Shown one piece after another: positions 51,100 through 62,744 of a stretch of DNA of 64,000 nucleotides; the first letter of the stretch is position 1, and each line of letters begins with the position of its first letter. The notes under the pieces are model-generated. The model did no database searches. It was not told the origin of the DNA and worked only from the letters and a program-made list of their open reading frames with translations. This stretch comes from Tribonema minus. Taxonomy: Eukaryota > Sar > Xanthophyceae > Tribonematales > Tribonemataceae. Made by a program: the position numbers and the translations under genes. The stretch covers positions 124,001-188,000 of the forward strand of contig JAFCMP010000539.1 of the NCBI GenBank assembly GCA_017506865.1. Direction: 5' to 3'.

Positions 51100-52290
51100 T
51101 GCCACGGGCACAACGCATAAGCACTATCCTGTAAATAAATTTGATATGCTTGAGGCACTTGCAACAGTGCTTATGTTACAGTTGAGTTATGTATATGCAA
51201 TGCGAGAGACGACTCACCTTTCTTGCCATATGGGAGTTTTTTGGCCCCTGCTAGTATTGGCAATCACCACGACGCTGTCAGGTACAATTGAGAAACACAG
51301 TGAGGTCAAACGCAGCTATTGGTGCGCAGCCTCACATCCTGAATGGCCCTGTGTCTGACAGTCAGAGGTGATTTAAGAGATGCCAATTATGTTGTGTGCA
51401 ACATGATCAACCAGCGTGCAAGCATTGAAAGCGGTTGATGTTTGCTCTTCCGTTTTTGCAAGAGTGTGCCATGTCTTCAACAAAGTCCAGCACACTTTTG
51501 CCGGCCAGTAGCCCCTGAAAGATGGTGTGTACTTTTATTATTTTCGCTTTGCAAGGGGCGCGAGAAGCCCTCGCTTTGGATGTGCACTCCACGGTGTCCG
51601 CATGGGCTTGTGTAGGCTAGTGTGTATCGATGAGAAATTGCACAATGTGAAACACCAGCCAAACTTACCAAATTTTGCTTGGCGAATGCTCTTTCACAAA
51701 TTTCCCTTGGGTACTGCTCTTTTTTGCAAGAGCTTAGGGATGCGAGGGGGATGTGTAACTCTAAGAGGCGGTCGCATGCGAACACATGGACAGAGGCAGC
51801 AAGATGTCTCGACACAGTGTAGGCGGTCAACAAACCCTTGACCAATCGGTATTGTCACAGCAACATACATTCATGTATTGTCAAGCGGTATACGCACAGG
51901 CGCTCGCCTAGTTCATGATCTGTATGACGAATCAACGCAGAAGAGTACACATGTGCACACCTGATGTCCGTGTACTGTGACGAGGAACTGATGAACGATG
52001 GATGAACGCTGTATGTACTGGGAAGGAGGCCCTGCTGTTGAGAGACACACTTCTATCTGTGGAGATACCTACAACATTCAAGAGCCTCTTGTCCTGCCAG
52101 CTCCTCGTGCACGACGCCGGCTGGCACTGTTGCTGAGAACCGCCGACGCTGAAGCACCTTTTACTTGGTAAGTCGGCTCTCTTGGAGACTTCGTCCACAT
52201 CGCTATGCTACTTGCGGCACGCCAACAGCAGCCAATCCTGTCTCAACTGCCTCTGCTGATTTCTACTCTGCAGGCGCACCAGCCCACTCG
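51100..52290. other. no recognised gene
   Basis: Short open frames only. An AAATAAA polyadenylation-like signal at 51134-51140 lies about 40 bp after the preceding stop codon, fitting the 3' end of the three-exon gene. Confidence 0.4.
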
Positions 52291-52305
52291 CTTGCAGCCC
52301 CAAGC

Positions 52306-53346
52306 ATGAGTCCCGTTCGGACACCTGCGAGTGAAGGAGGCGAGGAAGTCGCAGCAGCAGAACAAGGAAGCAGTAGCGCTGGCGCAGGTGGTGGCTCCAC
52401 TACGACTACGACTACGACTGGCCCCCTGACAAAAATCATCGTGTTGGTGTCCAGCATTGGTGGCAGCGCCAAACAATCATCTGATCAACGACGGTGTCGA
52501 GACCTTTTCAATGCCAAAGGCCTGTTATTCGAGGAGGTAAGCCAGCTCCATATGCTTGTTTCATGTGCTTGACTTCGTAATAAGGCCACTAAGGTCATAA
52601 TATTTTAAAAGACGCAGAAGCTTGTATGGACCTTGGTCACTGCATATAGCTTGCAATACTTGCGAGGGCAACCGTGGTGTCAAGCATGAACGAGAGTGCG
52701 TAGAAAGTCCATTTGAGCCATGGCACTTCGCGCCAACAGAGTCAGCAGCAGCACCGATCCAGCTGCATCATGGACGTGTGACTGCTGGTCTATTGCATGG
52801 CGCACTCAGGCTGACAGCGCCATCCTATCTGGGCTTATCATGAAGCCCTTGGCAGCTGGCAAGTCTGCCTTCCTGTTGTACTGCTCTGTCTACAATCGCC
52901 AACAGTAGCATGTGCTTGGCCGCGTGGTGCCTGTTGAAAGGTCACCATACAGTGACTCAATCAGTTGAAGTAGTCCCTACCAAGCGTGCAACGGGCTGCA
53001 GCAGCAGCAGCAGCAGCGGATCTCTCACGGAGTTTGAGCAGCCGATGGGCGCATGCTGCCATCCTTTGCACTTGCACCTTGCCAACGTGTCTCTTGCTGA
53101 TCGTCACCACCACTCTTTGCCCGCATCTGCGCGCAGCTGGACGGCGGCGCGGCGCATTACAGGGACCTAAGGGAGTTCCTGTGGGGCCTGAGCAAGGAGC
53201 GGACGTATCCGCAGATATACTTGGAGAGCGGGGGGGAGAAATATAAGCACGTGGGGAACTGGCAGACGATACAGGAGCTGCTGGACACGTGCGACATGCC
53301 GCCCGAGTTCCTGGAGCAGCACCCGGAGATTAGGACGTTTGACAAG
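52306..53346 (+). CDS. SH3BGR/glutaredoxin-like thioredoxin-fold protein (partial)
   Basis: Exon 1 from ATG 52306 to 52536: a Ser/Thr/Gly-rich N-terminus, then KIIVLVSSIGGSAKQSSDQR and LFNAKGLLFEE, the first beta-alpha-beta of an SH3BGRL-type glutaredoxin fold. Donor GAG|GTAAGC. Exon 2 (53137-53346) after GCGCGCAG: YPQIYLESGGEKYKHVGNWQ, IQELLDTCDMP, FLEQHPEIRTFDK, then donor GTGAGG. The joint is phase 0. The family lacks the usual CxxC redox pair, and none is visible here, so a regulatory rather than redox role is likely. The C-terminal exon is not identified. Confidence 0.75.
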
Positions 53347-53349
53347 GTG

Positions 53350-54950
53350 AGGCGGGGGCGCGTCCCCGTTGCAGTTGAAGTTGCATGTTGATTTGTTATT
53401 GTCTCCATGTACATAGTGTGGTCATCATCCGACACTGCGATTCAGCGATGACTGGACAGTGCGCTTTTCGTGTGGCCAAGGATGCAAGCTGAGTGCAAAC
53501 TGGCCCCCGAGCACACTTCAAGTGCGTCTTTTACTTCAACATGGGAGTAGGAGCTTGCTTTTGATGGGAGTTGTGGTAGCCTTCGCAGAGTCTTCAGAGA
53601 TGGCAGTTGGCCCACATACACATCTTCGACCATCCCCTGCTCCTTGAATGTGCTGTAGCATTAACACCATGGGCCACTGATCAGTGGCAGTCGCCCATAT
53701 GCTCAAGGAGTGCCTGCAAGGTAGGGTTGATGTTGGTGGGCTTAGGGCACGAGTGCCCTCAACCATTTCCTGTTCTCGAAAGGCAGCAGAAGCGGCGTGG
53801 GGCCTGCGGCATTTACAACCGCCCACGTGCCCAAGGACCCTCCTTGATAGGGTGGGGTTTGTAGGGCTGTGTTGGGGCTAGGGTTAGCGTGGGATGGCAA
53901 GATTTGATGCTGCCACAAAGTCTGCAGCTCAGGTGCTGCGTCGCAATGCTTGGGATCAGCCCTCGTTTGCGCTGCAGAGATCAGTTGGTGGGTCAAAGTA
54001 TATCAATCCAGAATTGTTCGGGCTTGAATTCACTTCTGTAATCCATGTGTTCTGATCTGAAAATGAGCAGAAGTAAGATCTCACTAACATCTTACTCATT
54101 GTGCTGTTAGTAAACGACACAACGAATAAAGTTGCTTCAAAGCAATTTTTTAAACAAAAAGTTGTGTTCCTTGTTGTTCTCTCTGACACCACAAAGAACG
54201 GTGCCTTAGGGTTGTTGTCGAGACGTTACAGCTGCCACGCAGCTGCAGGGTACAGAACAAACCGCCTCGTTTGAGTCAAGCACAAGGTTCAGCTGCTACA
54301 TGTACTTCAATTTGGAGTGAATCCGCCAACCAGAGCTCTGTGCTTGGACAGCTTTTTGAGGTGATCAATAGCTAGTGAAACCATCTCGCTGTATTGTGCA
54401 AGCAAACGGTCATGGGCACGCGTAATCTGGGCATGATGTGAACAGTTTTATGTGGAAGTCTCAGTTGCCCTTGAAGTGGAAGCTGATCAGCGAGACAGTT
54501 GAACTTTGCATTGAGCCTGACGAACCGTGTGTGGCTCTAGCTGCAGCAAGCTCAAGCGGAGTAAAGACAAGCTTGAGTTGCAGTGCACAAAAATGCTTTT
54601 TCCAGCACCATCGCAGAGTGCCGACTGAACACCACTAGCCTGTTGCCTGCTGCTTTCATGTATACGTTTTACAATTTACCGTAGCATAGTGAGTCACCCT
54701 CATATGGACACGAGACACACAAACCGCACGGCATCCAGAGGTACAACTTCAAATGTGAACTTCAACGTATGTTTTCACTGGAAAAGTGGCCGACACGTTG
54801 AGGCTGTATCGCTAAAGCTTTCACTACGCGCAAGCAGCGTGGAGTGCATCGCTTCTACCTCTGGGCAATTGCCGTCAGCATAACGATCACTGCAGTCATC
54901 ACGTTATATGTAGGCTTGCGCAGAGACTTTCTGCGTGTTCTTCATCCACC
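53350..54950. other. intergenic/intronic, little structure
   Basis: Holds one degenerate telomere-like stretch (53873-53887, GGGGCTAGGGTTAGC). AT-rich sequence at 53995-54195 could be a solo-LTR relic, but I found no partner. No exon recognised. Confidence 0.4.
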
Positions 54951-54959
54951 ATCACAGAC

Positions 54960-55290
54960 TTGTCCGTGCTGAAACCGTCCATCTTTCGTGCACTCAGTTT
55001 TACATGACGCCAACGAAAGGAGCGCACCTTGACAAATGATGCTGCAATGTTGCACTGAAAAACGCTTGGCATCCGCTGCACTAAGGTTTACATGATGCCA
55101 AACAAAGAACGCACGTTGGAAAATTGCAAATGCTGCGATAGTGCACTGAACATGCTCGGCTTCCGCTCTCCTGCTGCCCGCCACAGCTCCTGGCTATATA
55201 TATCTGCAGCGGACACTTCCACAAAATGCCACACAAAAACACAAATCTCAACACAATAGCAGACGCGGCAACATTACGCGAGTACGAGAA
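54960..55290. repeat. about three degenerate tandem copies, 75-130 bp
   Basis: Each copy has a (A/T)CATGA(C/T)GCCAA(C/A)(G/C)AAA-like block followed by a CTGCAATGTTGCACTGAA / CTGCGATAGTGCACTGAA block and a GGC(A/T)TCCGCT block. The third copy is the most diverged (ACAAAATGCCACACAAAAAC). Confidence 0.6.
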
Positions 55291-56449
55291 TATCGAGCTG
55301 ATGTGTCCCTCACCTGCTCTGCATGACAGGTATTTGCAGCGGTGCCAAAAGGCAAGCCCACGCACAACCTGTCAACGGTGTGGTGACGAGAGCACAGCAG
55401 CGGCGGCAACACCCCCCACCCCCCCTTTGCAGCAGCGCTGCACCCCCCCTCTTTACAACAGGTTGAGCGCTGCTGTTGCTGTGACAGCGCTCAGCCATGT
55501 ACACAGATGTTTGAGCGCACATACTGCCCGCCGCCAGGCATGCTTCTGGCCTGCTGTCCTTTGTAATACAGAGACAGGCCTAGGACATGTTTGTTGATGC
55601 GTTGAATGCACGCACCGCGTGTTTGAAGCGTGTGTTTGTAGTGCACTGTCTGCAAGTCCACTCGATTGCACTTTTCATTCAAATTCTCGCTTGGGGCGCG
55701 AAAAAGCCCACATGGTGAATGTCCAGCTTGCCCCAGAATCTACTAGACTGTACTTCACATGTGTCTGCGCAATGCATGCCCTGAGTGCCACATGAGAATG
55801 ATCAGCGTGCGCATTTTTTGTGCTGGGGCGCTGTGAGGCACGCGCCCTGATTAGCAGGCGCAAGCCATGAATGATGTTAGGTGCCTGCCTGCGCACAACT
55901 GTCTGATTTGTCTGATCCGCGGCAGCATTCAGGTTGAGCGCTGTCTGCATCGTGGGACGCAGAGTGGTTGTAGAGTTAGGTTTAGGGTTAGGTCAGAATT
56001 AGGTGCACCATCTTCAATCATATATATAGGGCCACCTCTTTGTTGTGTGGAAGTAGGCCATATGCAAATTATTACTGGCTTGTCTGAATATGGGCCGTTG
56101 ATTCATGGCGCACCGGAAACAAGCGAATGGCTCGACGAAAGCAGCTTGGTGGTGATTGCCATTCAGCTGCAATGTCACCATGCGCCCCGCAGCGCAGCAG
56201 GCATATCTGTGTACTTGACCTTGACTACACAAGCACCTGCACTGAAAGTGGTTGTTCATTCCACAGCACCCTGGTCCAGGGACAGAACGGTGTGCATGCT
56301 GCATCTCGATCTAGCATGTTTGCAGCCCAGAGATTAGCATAGAACAAACTGTCAACGCACTGCACCGCCACAATCTGCTCCCGCAAAGCAGGTACTGCAT
56401 TTTGAACAAACAGCAAACCAGTCAACACCAACCCACTAAACACGCAACT

Positions 56450-59400
56450 TCATGCGTCAGCCGCGGGCTCCTGCTGAGCACTGCCATCATGCAGCCCCCC
56501 CGCCCCCTGCCACACCGCCTTTCTGTTGGCCATGATCTTGAGCACGGCGCAGTCGCGCCCGACCACGTGCTCGCGCCGCAGCTGCCGCCGCGCGCTGCCG
56601 TCTGCCGCCATCCCCTCCCCCCTCACGTACTCCCCGTTGAGCATCCGCGCCACCGCCCCCGACTCGGACCCATGCCTCAGCAGCTCAAACACGTCGCCCA
56701 CAGTAGTCCCCGGCTTGAGCGCAATGCAGTCCAACATTTTCGGCGGCTGTGATGGTCCCGCTGCAGTTGCCCCCGCGTGCCGCCACCCCGGGGGCGTTAG
56801 CGCGTCCAAATCCCCCACCGGCCAGCACAGAACGGGCGGGCGCAGCATGCACGCTGCCGTCATGACGTCCACGACGCCGGTGCTGCCCCAGCGCGACAGC
56901 ACGCCGCGTGCGCGTGCGCACTCCGCGTCGAAAGCCGCCGCGCCCGCCTCCGGAGCCCTCGTTACGGCGAAGGCGGCGGCGCCGGGCGTGTAGGATACGG
57001 CGCCCGCTTCTGCGGAGCTTTGTAGCCAGGATTCGGCGGCCGCGGAGAGGGGCACGGCGCCCTCGGCGTGGCCCGTACCCGGCAGGGCTTTGAGGATACG
57101 GTCCACTTGCTGAGCACCGCCGTCGACGTCTACCTGCGACGACGTGCATGTGACAGGGGAATGCGGGGTGAGAGGGGGAGTTGGGGGGGAGGGGGGAGGG
57201 GGGGAGTTGGCATGCATGCAGGTGAAAAGGTATGGCGTTTCTGCTGGCTGCATAGCGGATGCTTTGCTGCGACAGTTGAGTGTATTTGAGGGGGGATTCA
57301 GCAGGTTGGCAAGGCTGCCACATAAGTGAGGCTCGCGAGCAGCTGGAGAGAAGTCTGACAAAATACGGCTTTGGGGTAGGTCGCAGCTGTGGCTGCGCTG
57401 TGCCAGACTCAGATGCGAGGCATAGACCGTTTCAACACTTTGAGCGCATGCAGGCTGCAGGGTGCACAGGCGCGTCACCAGCTCATGCGCCCCTTAAAGG
57501 CTTCATGCACGCACAACATCGCGCTACCCCACTCCCCAGCAAATCCCACACCTGGCCAGCAACCAAACTTGCAGCGCAAAACCAGCCTGGCGCTGCTCTG
57601 GTGAGTGCAGGCAGTATGGGGGAGCGCATTGGACCCAGGCACGGTTAGAGGTAGGGCAAGGGGGGGCACTGCTGTGCAGGCACTGGCGTTGCTGCCTGGC
57701 TCAGCACGGACCGCTGCCCCATTGCACCAGCCTCAGCAGCACAGCATCAGTGCTAGGCAGTTACACTCGTTGTGATGATGGCGCCGTGCGCACAGCCCTC
57801 AGGGCAGCATGTTGAAGTCTTGGACACATGTTGAAGTTTAGCACCCCGTTGCTCGTGCACAGCTGACGCGTTGCCGCATTTGACGCAGCAGATGTACACC
57901 CAAGAGCTGCAAGGCTCCAAGTGGAGGCTCTTACCTGTCAGCGCGTGCAGTATGGAGAAGCGCTTTCTGTTTGTTTCCATGGGTTAGAATTAGGGTTAAG
58001 GTAAGGGTAGGGGTCAGAGCAGCATGACAGGCGTTCCCCTCGTCGTCCTCTGCACCGCCGATGCAACACCCCACACCTAACCCTAACCCTACCCCTAGCC
58101 CTACCCCTGACCTAACTCTAACCCTAACCTAAGCCTTACCCTCACGCGGCAAGTACGTGTACAGAAGTAGTGTTCTCAGGCAGCAAGGCATCTTGTCTGC
58201 CTTGTTGAGGGCGAGCAGCATGGGGAAGTGCAGCCGCAAGAAACGCCTCCCCCGCGCCACCTTCGCGCCACCAAACCTCAACACGGCACAAATATCATAT
58301 ACCTCGAACGCTGAAAGCTTGCAGACAGGAGTATTTTGACTACTGTGAATATGGTGGTACTCTTTGACTCGAGGCCAATGACTGCAGCGGCGGCGACTAC
58401 GGTCATTGGTGGAAGGCACTTGCGGCTAACCATCCCTTGTCACCTAGAGCTCTACGATCTTCAACTTGTTTTCATATACTTCCACGTAGACATAAGCATA
58501 GACTGCAAGAATCCTACCTTGTTGAGCGCGAGCAGCATGGGGAAGCGCAGCCTCAAAAAGTGCGCGACAACGAGGTGCAGACCCGCCTCCGTCCACGCCG
58601 CGCGCGCGGCCTGCGAGGGCAGCGCGGGATCGAGTCCCCCCGCGTCCAGGGCTTTTTTCACCAGCCAGCGCGGCGCGCCGTAGCCGCTGAACATGGCGGC
58701 AAGGCGCTGCGGGCGCTTGAGGATGGTGGTCCACTTGCGCCGCACGTTGCCGTAGATCCACAGGTGGATCTCCTCGCGCACCCAGCGGATGTCATCCAGC
58801 GGGTCGCCGTCCGCGCCTGCGCCGGCGGTCACAAGGTGGTTAGTTGTTCAAGTTTGTTGAGGCAGTGTCTTGAAAATTAAAGTTATATCGTCAAGGTGTT
58901 GCTGTAGATCCACAGGTGGCTCCTCGCGCACCCAGCGGATGTCGTCCAGGGGGTCGCCGCCTGCGCCTGCGCCAGCAGTTACGAGAAATCAAGTGTCTTG
59001 ATAGAAGTTTTCTATAGTTGAAGTTATGATGATTTGAGTTGGTGGCCGCTTGTTGTTGTGGATCAAGAGAGGGTGAATTGGATCGCGCACCCAGCAGAGG
59101 TCGTCCAGGGGGTCGCCGTCCACGCCTGCGCCCAGCGGTTTTGCGGGGGGTCACAACGTGTTTTGATCATTGTTGAGATGGAAGTTTTCTGTAATGGGAG
59201 TTGTGTGGTTTAGACGTGATTCTCCTTGCGCACCCAGCAGATGTCGTCCAGAGGGGTCGCCGTCCGCGCCTGCACCCCGGCGGTTGCGGGGTCACCGAGT
59301 TTGAAGCTGAATTTGACATTGAAGTTGGGGTTTTGTAGAGGAGAAATGTGTCATTGAGTCGGTGGCGGCGTGTTGCCATGGATCCAGAGAGGTGGATCGG

Positions 59401-62400
59401 ATCGCGCACACAGCAGATGTTGTGCAGAGGGCCGCCTCCGCTCGTGCGCCGCCGGTCATGCAGTTGAAGTCTGAGATATGAGAGGGAAGTTGAGTTGAAG
59501 TTAAGACTCAAAGGCAAAATCTCCCCGCGCACCCAGCAGATGACGTCCAACGGGGTCGCCGTCCGCGCCTGCCGCTGCAGTTGGAGAACTGAAGTTGTGG
59601 AATGAAGCAGGCTTTGTGGTTTGAAGGTTTCATGAGTTGCGATCAAGGTTGAAGTTGTGTGAGGGAGAGCGAGGTGAATGCATCATGATGGTGCACCCAA
59701 TGTTGTTCTTTCAAGGGCCACACGCTAGACCATGCCTTCTCGCAAGCGGGCGACAGGAAGCAGCCACAGAGGCTTGCAATGGTATGGCAACAGGTAGAGC
59801 TTCAGCAGGCAGGTATGCGCAATGGTGTTGCGCATGCTGAGACTCTCGACACAGACTACTCAAGGCCGTGTTTTGTTGAAGTTGGCTGACTGCCTGCAAA
59901 TGGTCCTGCGACAGATTACATGCGCAGGCAGGGCCTCCACCCTCAGCAAAGCCTACCACGGCGGTTGCAGCGCCCGACCAAGGTACGGAGCACAGGATCA
60001 GCAGCAGCAGTTGCGGCGGCAGCGGCACTGGCATCACAACGCGCAGTGTCTGCGCTGTCTTCTGACCCTCGCCCTAACCCTCCCTAACCTCACTCTTTGG
60101 CTACCCCTGCCAAGACGCTACTGCAGTGGCCGCGTCACATGCGCAACTTCACCAGATCTGGCGCTGCTAGGGTTGAACGATGAACCCATGCTGGGGTTGA
60201 AGTTATGCCCAGTGTCCTTGCGTGCATATACTATACGCGCTCTCGCCTTCTAGAACGTTGCCGTTGCGGTCGCTGCGTCCAGAGGCGTCGACGACGTGGA
60301 CCAGAACGTCGGCGTCGCACAGGTCGTTGAGGAACTGATTGCCCTGCGTGAAAACAAAATGATCACTTGAAGCTGTTAATACATTTAGCATGTGAAGTGT
60401 GCACGCAAGAAGCATGCATGGCGCGCCTTTGTGGCACGCGTAGTGAACATGCAAGTAGCATGCATGGTGTGCATGCATGTAGTTAGACGAGTATCCAGCG
60501 CGAACGTCGGCGTCGCAGAGGAAACGGTTGCCCTGCGCAAACACAAAAGGCAGCATGCGTGAAGTACACACATGGAGTCTGAAGCATCCAACATACATGC
60601 AAGTCGACGACGTGCGCCATAACGTCAGTGTCATGCAGGTCATTCAGGGACTGGCTGCCCTGCAGCAGTGGCAGTGCTCGTTGTGGAGGTAAGGGGGGGC
60701 TGCATTCTTAACCAAGCACGCAATTTGTTCCCGTGCAGATGAGAGTTAAGTTGGGGGTATTTGCTGCTGCTACTGCTGCTGCTCCTGGAGCATGCAGCTG
60801 TTGCGCTGCAGATATGGCAGACATGAAGTTGCGGTTGCATGTGCCCTGTACAATGTCTACTGAGGTTGAAGTTCAGGTTGAATGCATGCGCGTTGCAGCT
60901 GCCATTTCTACGATGCCTGCCTACAGTAATGCAATCGGTGCTGCTTCACATGCCGGCTTGTGCATTTCCCGTCACCACAACTCAATCAGTGCACTACAAG
61001 CAGCTGAGTTTATCAACAAACGTTGTGCATGCTACAGAACGTCTCAACTATACCTCAATCACTTCAAACATGGTCAGGCATTGTGGGGGCCTAACCCTAG
61101 GTTTGTGGTGAGGCATTGAACCCTAACCCTAACCCTAACCCTAAGTCAATTGTGGTGAGGCATTGACTCCTCTGGTATCAACAGAGAGCTTGATCTTATG
61201 GGCTGTCTGACACCTGGGGCAAGAATCAACCAAAGCTTACTGCATATAACACTGATCAGGTACTTCTGACGCCCTTGATTGAAGTCCTACAGGCAGCCAA
61301 CCCCTACGACACGATAGCACAAGAGGCCTTGCACACCTTGCCCCTGCCTTCGTGAGCTTGTGCTTGATGGTTGCGTTGTTATCATTGGCCGTGTTTCAAG
61401 TACTGGTTAGGGTAAGGGCTAGGGTTAGCTTAGGGCTAGGGCTAGCAGCCGGCCGTATCACACGGCAGCAAGAGGTACAGCCCACATCGCCCCTGATTAG
61501 GCATTCTGCAGTCAGCCAACCACTTCTCAAAGTATCTTTATTGACATTCTCTCTAAAGATGTTCAGCCTCAAGAACCTTTTGATGCTTTTGTGTATAATC
61601 ATATGGAAGCAAGAAGTTGCGCCCACCTTGCCCCTGCCTTCGTAAGCGCCAGGCACTAGGCCCGCCACGTCCTTGACAATGAGGGGCATGAGCCTGTGAC
61701 CCTGGGGGGTGCGCCCATAGCGCGACGCGCAGAGCTGTCACGAGAGACCAGAGTGGGGGTGGGGGGGGGGGGGGGGGGCACAGTTAAACCTGATCAAAAA
61801 CATTAATGTGAAAATGTGTGTTGCTGGGGGTTGATGGGCATAGGACAATATGCCCGCAGATGTGGCTGCAATGTGGGCATGTGAATGAAAGTGGGCACGC
61901 ATACATTACTGCCGCGCGGTGGCGACTGCTGACGCTGCTGAGGGTTAGGGTGAGGGTTAGGGTTAACACGATGCACACACCCAAGTCAACGTTAAACGCA
62001 ACAGCACATCACGCGCACCGCAAGCTTGAAAATCAGCACCCAAACATCACTACCAAACCATTTAACTGAGCATCACCGCCACCAAGAGCGGGCACGTCAC
62101 CTTCTCGGCCTCTGTCGGCGGCGGCGCGGCCCACCACCCGCGCCCCACATTCGGATCTATCGTGGTGAACGGGTGCGCGGCGACGCGCGCCGCCTGCGAC
62201 CGCGTCGCGCAGTTGAACAGCGTCGACTTGCCCGCGCTCGGCTTTCCCACCAGTCCAACGGTGTACTGCCAGGCCCCCCTGGACCCTGCCGACTGCGCCT
62301 CCGCCGCCCCCTCTTCCCCCTCACCATCCCCCGCCGTTGCTGCTGCTGCTGCGGCGGCGGCGGCGGTGGCGGCGCGCATGGCCTCTTTGTTGAAGGTACT

Positions 62401-62540
62401 GCCGCCGTCTGAGTCGGAGGATTCGCTGTCATCTTCGGATTCGGCGGCGGCGGCAGGGGGGGGAGGGGGGGCGGCGGTGGCGGCGGCGATGGCGCGTTCG
62501 CAGCCGCCGCTCTGCAGAAACTGCGAGGCGGTGAGCACGG
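56450..62540 (-). CDS. Obg-family GTPase, YGR210/YchF-like, five or more exons
   Basis: Exons: 62101-about 62520 (Ala/Asp/Ser-rich insert, then VGLVGKPSAGKSTLFN = P-loop, and AHPFTTIDPNVG = G2), 61627-61734 (LIVKDVAGLVPGAYEGRG = G3), about 60246-60343 (NQFLNDLCDADVLVHVVDASG), 58518-58816 (DPLDDIRWVREEIHLWIYGN ... FPMLLALNK = G4), 56450-57133 (C-terminal, with a TGS-like ALKPGTTVGDVFELLRHG and LKIMANRKAVWQ). Splice signals: GAG/AAG|GTGACG, AAG|GTGGGC, CGCAG|GGC, GCGCAG|GCG, AAG|GTAGGA, CGCAG|GTAG. The GKPSAGKS P-loop and VDDI-W-V-EE pattern indicate the YGR210-type branch found in archaea and eukaryotes rather than OLA1. Known role: ribosome-associated GTP/ATP hydrolysis, poorly understood. 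Several introns contain decayed copies of neighbouring exon edges. Confidence 0.82.
57165..57212 (+). repeat. G-rich tract with G-quadruplex potential
   Basis: GGGGTGAGAGGGGGAGTTGG then runs of 8, 6 and 7 G separated by A. On the transcribed (minus) strand of the GTPase gene it is a C-rich intron tract close upstream of the last exon. A second G18 run is at 61761-61778. Confidence 0.7.
58065..58142. repeat. interstitial telomere-like repeats
   Basis: CCCTAACCCTAACCCTACCC and variants, about ten degenerate hexamers, in an intron of the GTPase gene. Inverted TTAGGG-like units lie just left (57985-58018). Smaller patches at 60063-60085, 61405-61445, 61940-61963 and 63028-63046. Confidence 0.85.
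58192..58262 (-). repeat. decayed copy of the 3' edge of the GTPase G4 exon
   Basis: Minus strand reads FLRLHFPMLLALNK, nearly the same as the end of the intact exon at 58518-58560 (FLRLRFPMLLALNK), including the splice-junction codon AAG. It lies about 300 bp downstream in the following intron. The reading before it does not continue the exon. Confidence 0.8.
58895..59590 (-). repeat. array of five decayed copies of the 5' edge of the GTPase exon
   Basis: Copies at about 58898-58985, 59060-59145, 59218-59292, 59378-59460 and 59517-59585, spaced 130-175 bp. Each carries an acceptor-like GC-rich stretch, GCGGACGGCGACCCC-type codons and a remnant of D-P-L-D-D-I-R-W-V-R-E-E (e.g. GDPLDDLCWVR, TPLDVICWVRGEI), then drifts into AAGTTGAAGTT-rich sequence. 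The intact exon (58518-58816) is downstream. All copies lie in the preceding intron. Confidence 0.88.
60480..60665 (-). repeat. two decayed copies of the 5' edge of the GTPase G3-distal exon
   Basis: Copy at about 60490-60533 (GCGCAG, then GNRFLCDADV with N-D-L deleted) and at about 60600-60663 (CTGCAG, then GSQSLNDLHDTDVMAHVVD). The intact exon is at 60246-60343 (GNQFLNDLCDADVLVHVVDA). Each copy keeps an AG acceptor directly before the Gly codon. Confidence 0.85.
61103..61166. repeat. telomeric repeat between 17-bp direct repeats
   Basis: TTGTGGTGAGGCATTGA occurs at 61103-61119 and again at 61150-61166. Between them lie 4-5 perfect CCCTAA units (61120-61143) and a few extra bases. Confidence 0.9.
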
Positions 62541-62744
62541 AGGAACAGACGAGAATTGAAGTTCAAGGCGACGAAGGTGGCATGTGAAGCGGGGCAAACA
62601 GATCATGATGATTCTTAAGGGCGGCGCGCACAGTGCTCGCGTTCATGGCATTTGTGGGACCTGTCGGTCAGAGTGAGCGTCCTCAGATGTTGAAGTCTTT
62701 AAAGCAGTGCACGTTCTTCAACGGCACAAGGCCCCAATTCATTG

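Noticed and set aside
53995..54195. Solo LTR of a copia-like element
   Set aside because: AT-rich with an AATAAA-like signal, but no TG...CA ends, target duplication or second copy could be established.
55226..55597. 123-codon plus-strand frame
   Set aside because: Low-complexity Pro/Thr stretch within repeat-rich DNA. No motif or splice support.
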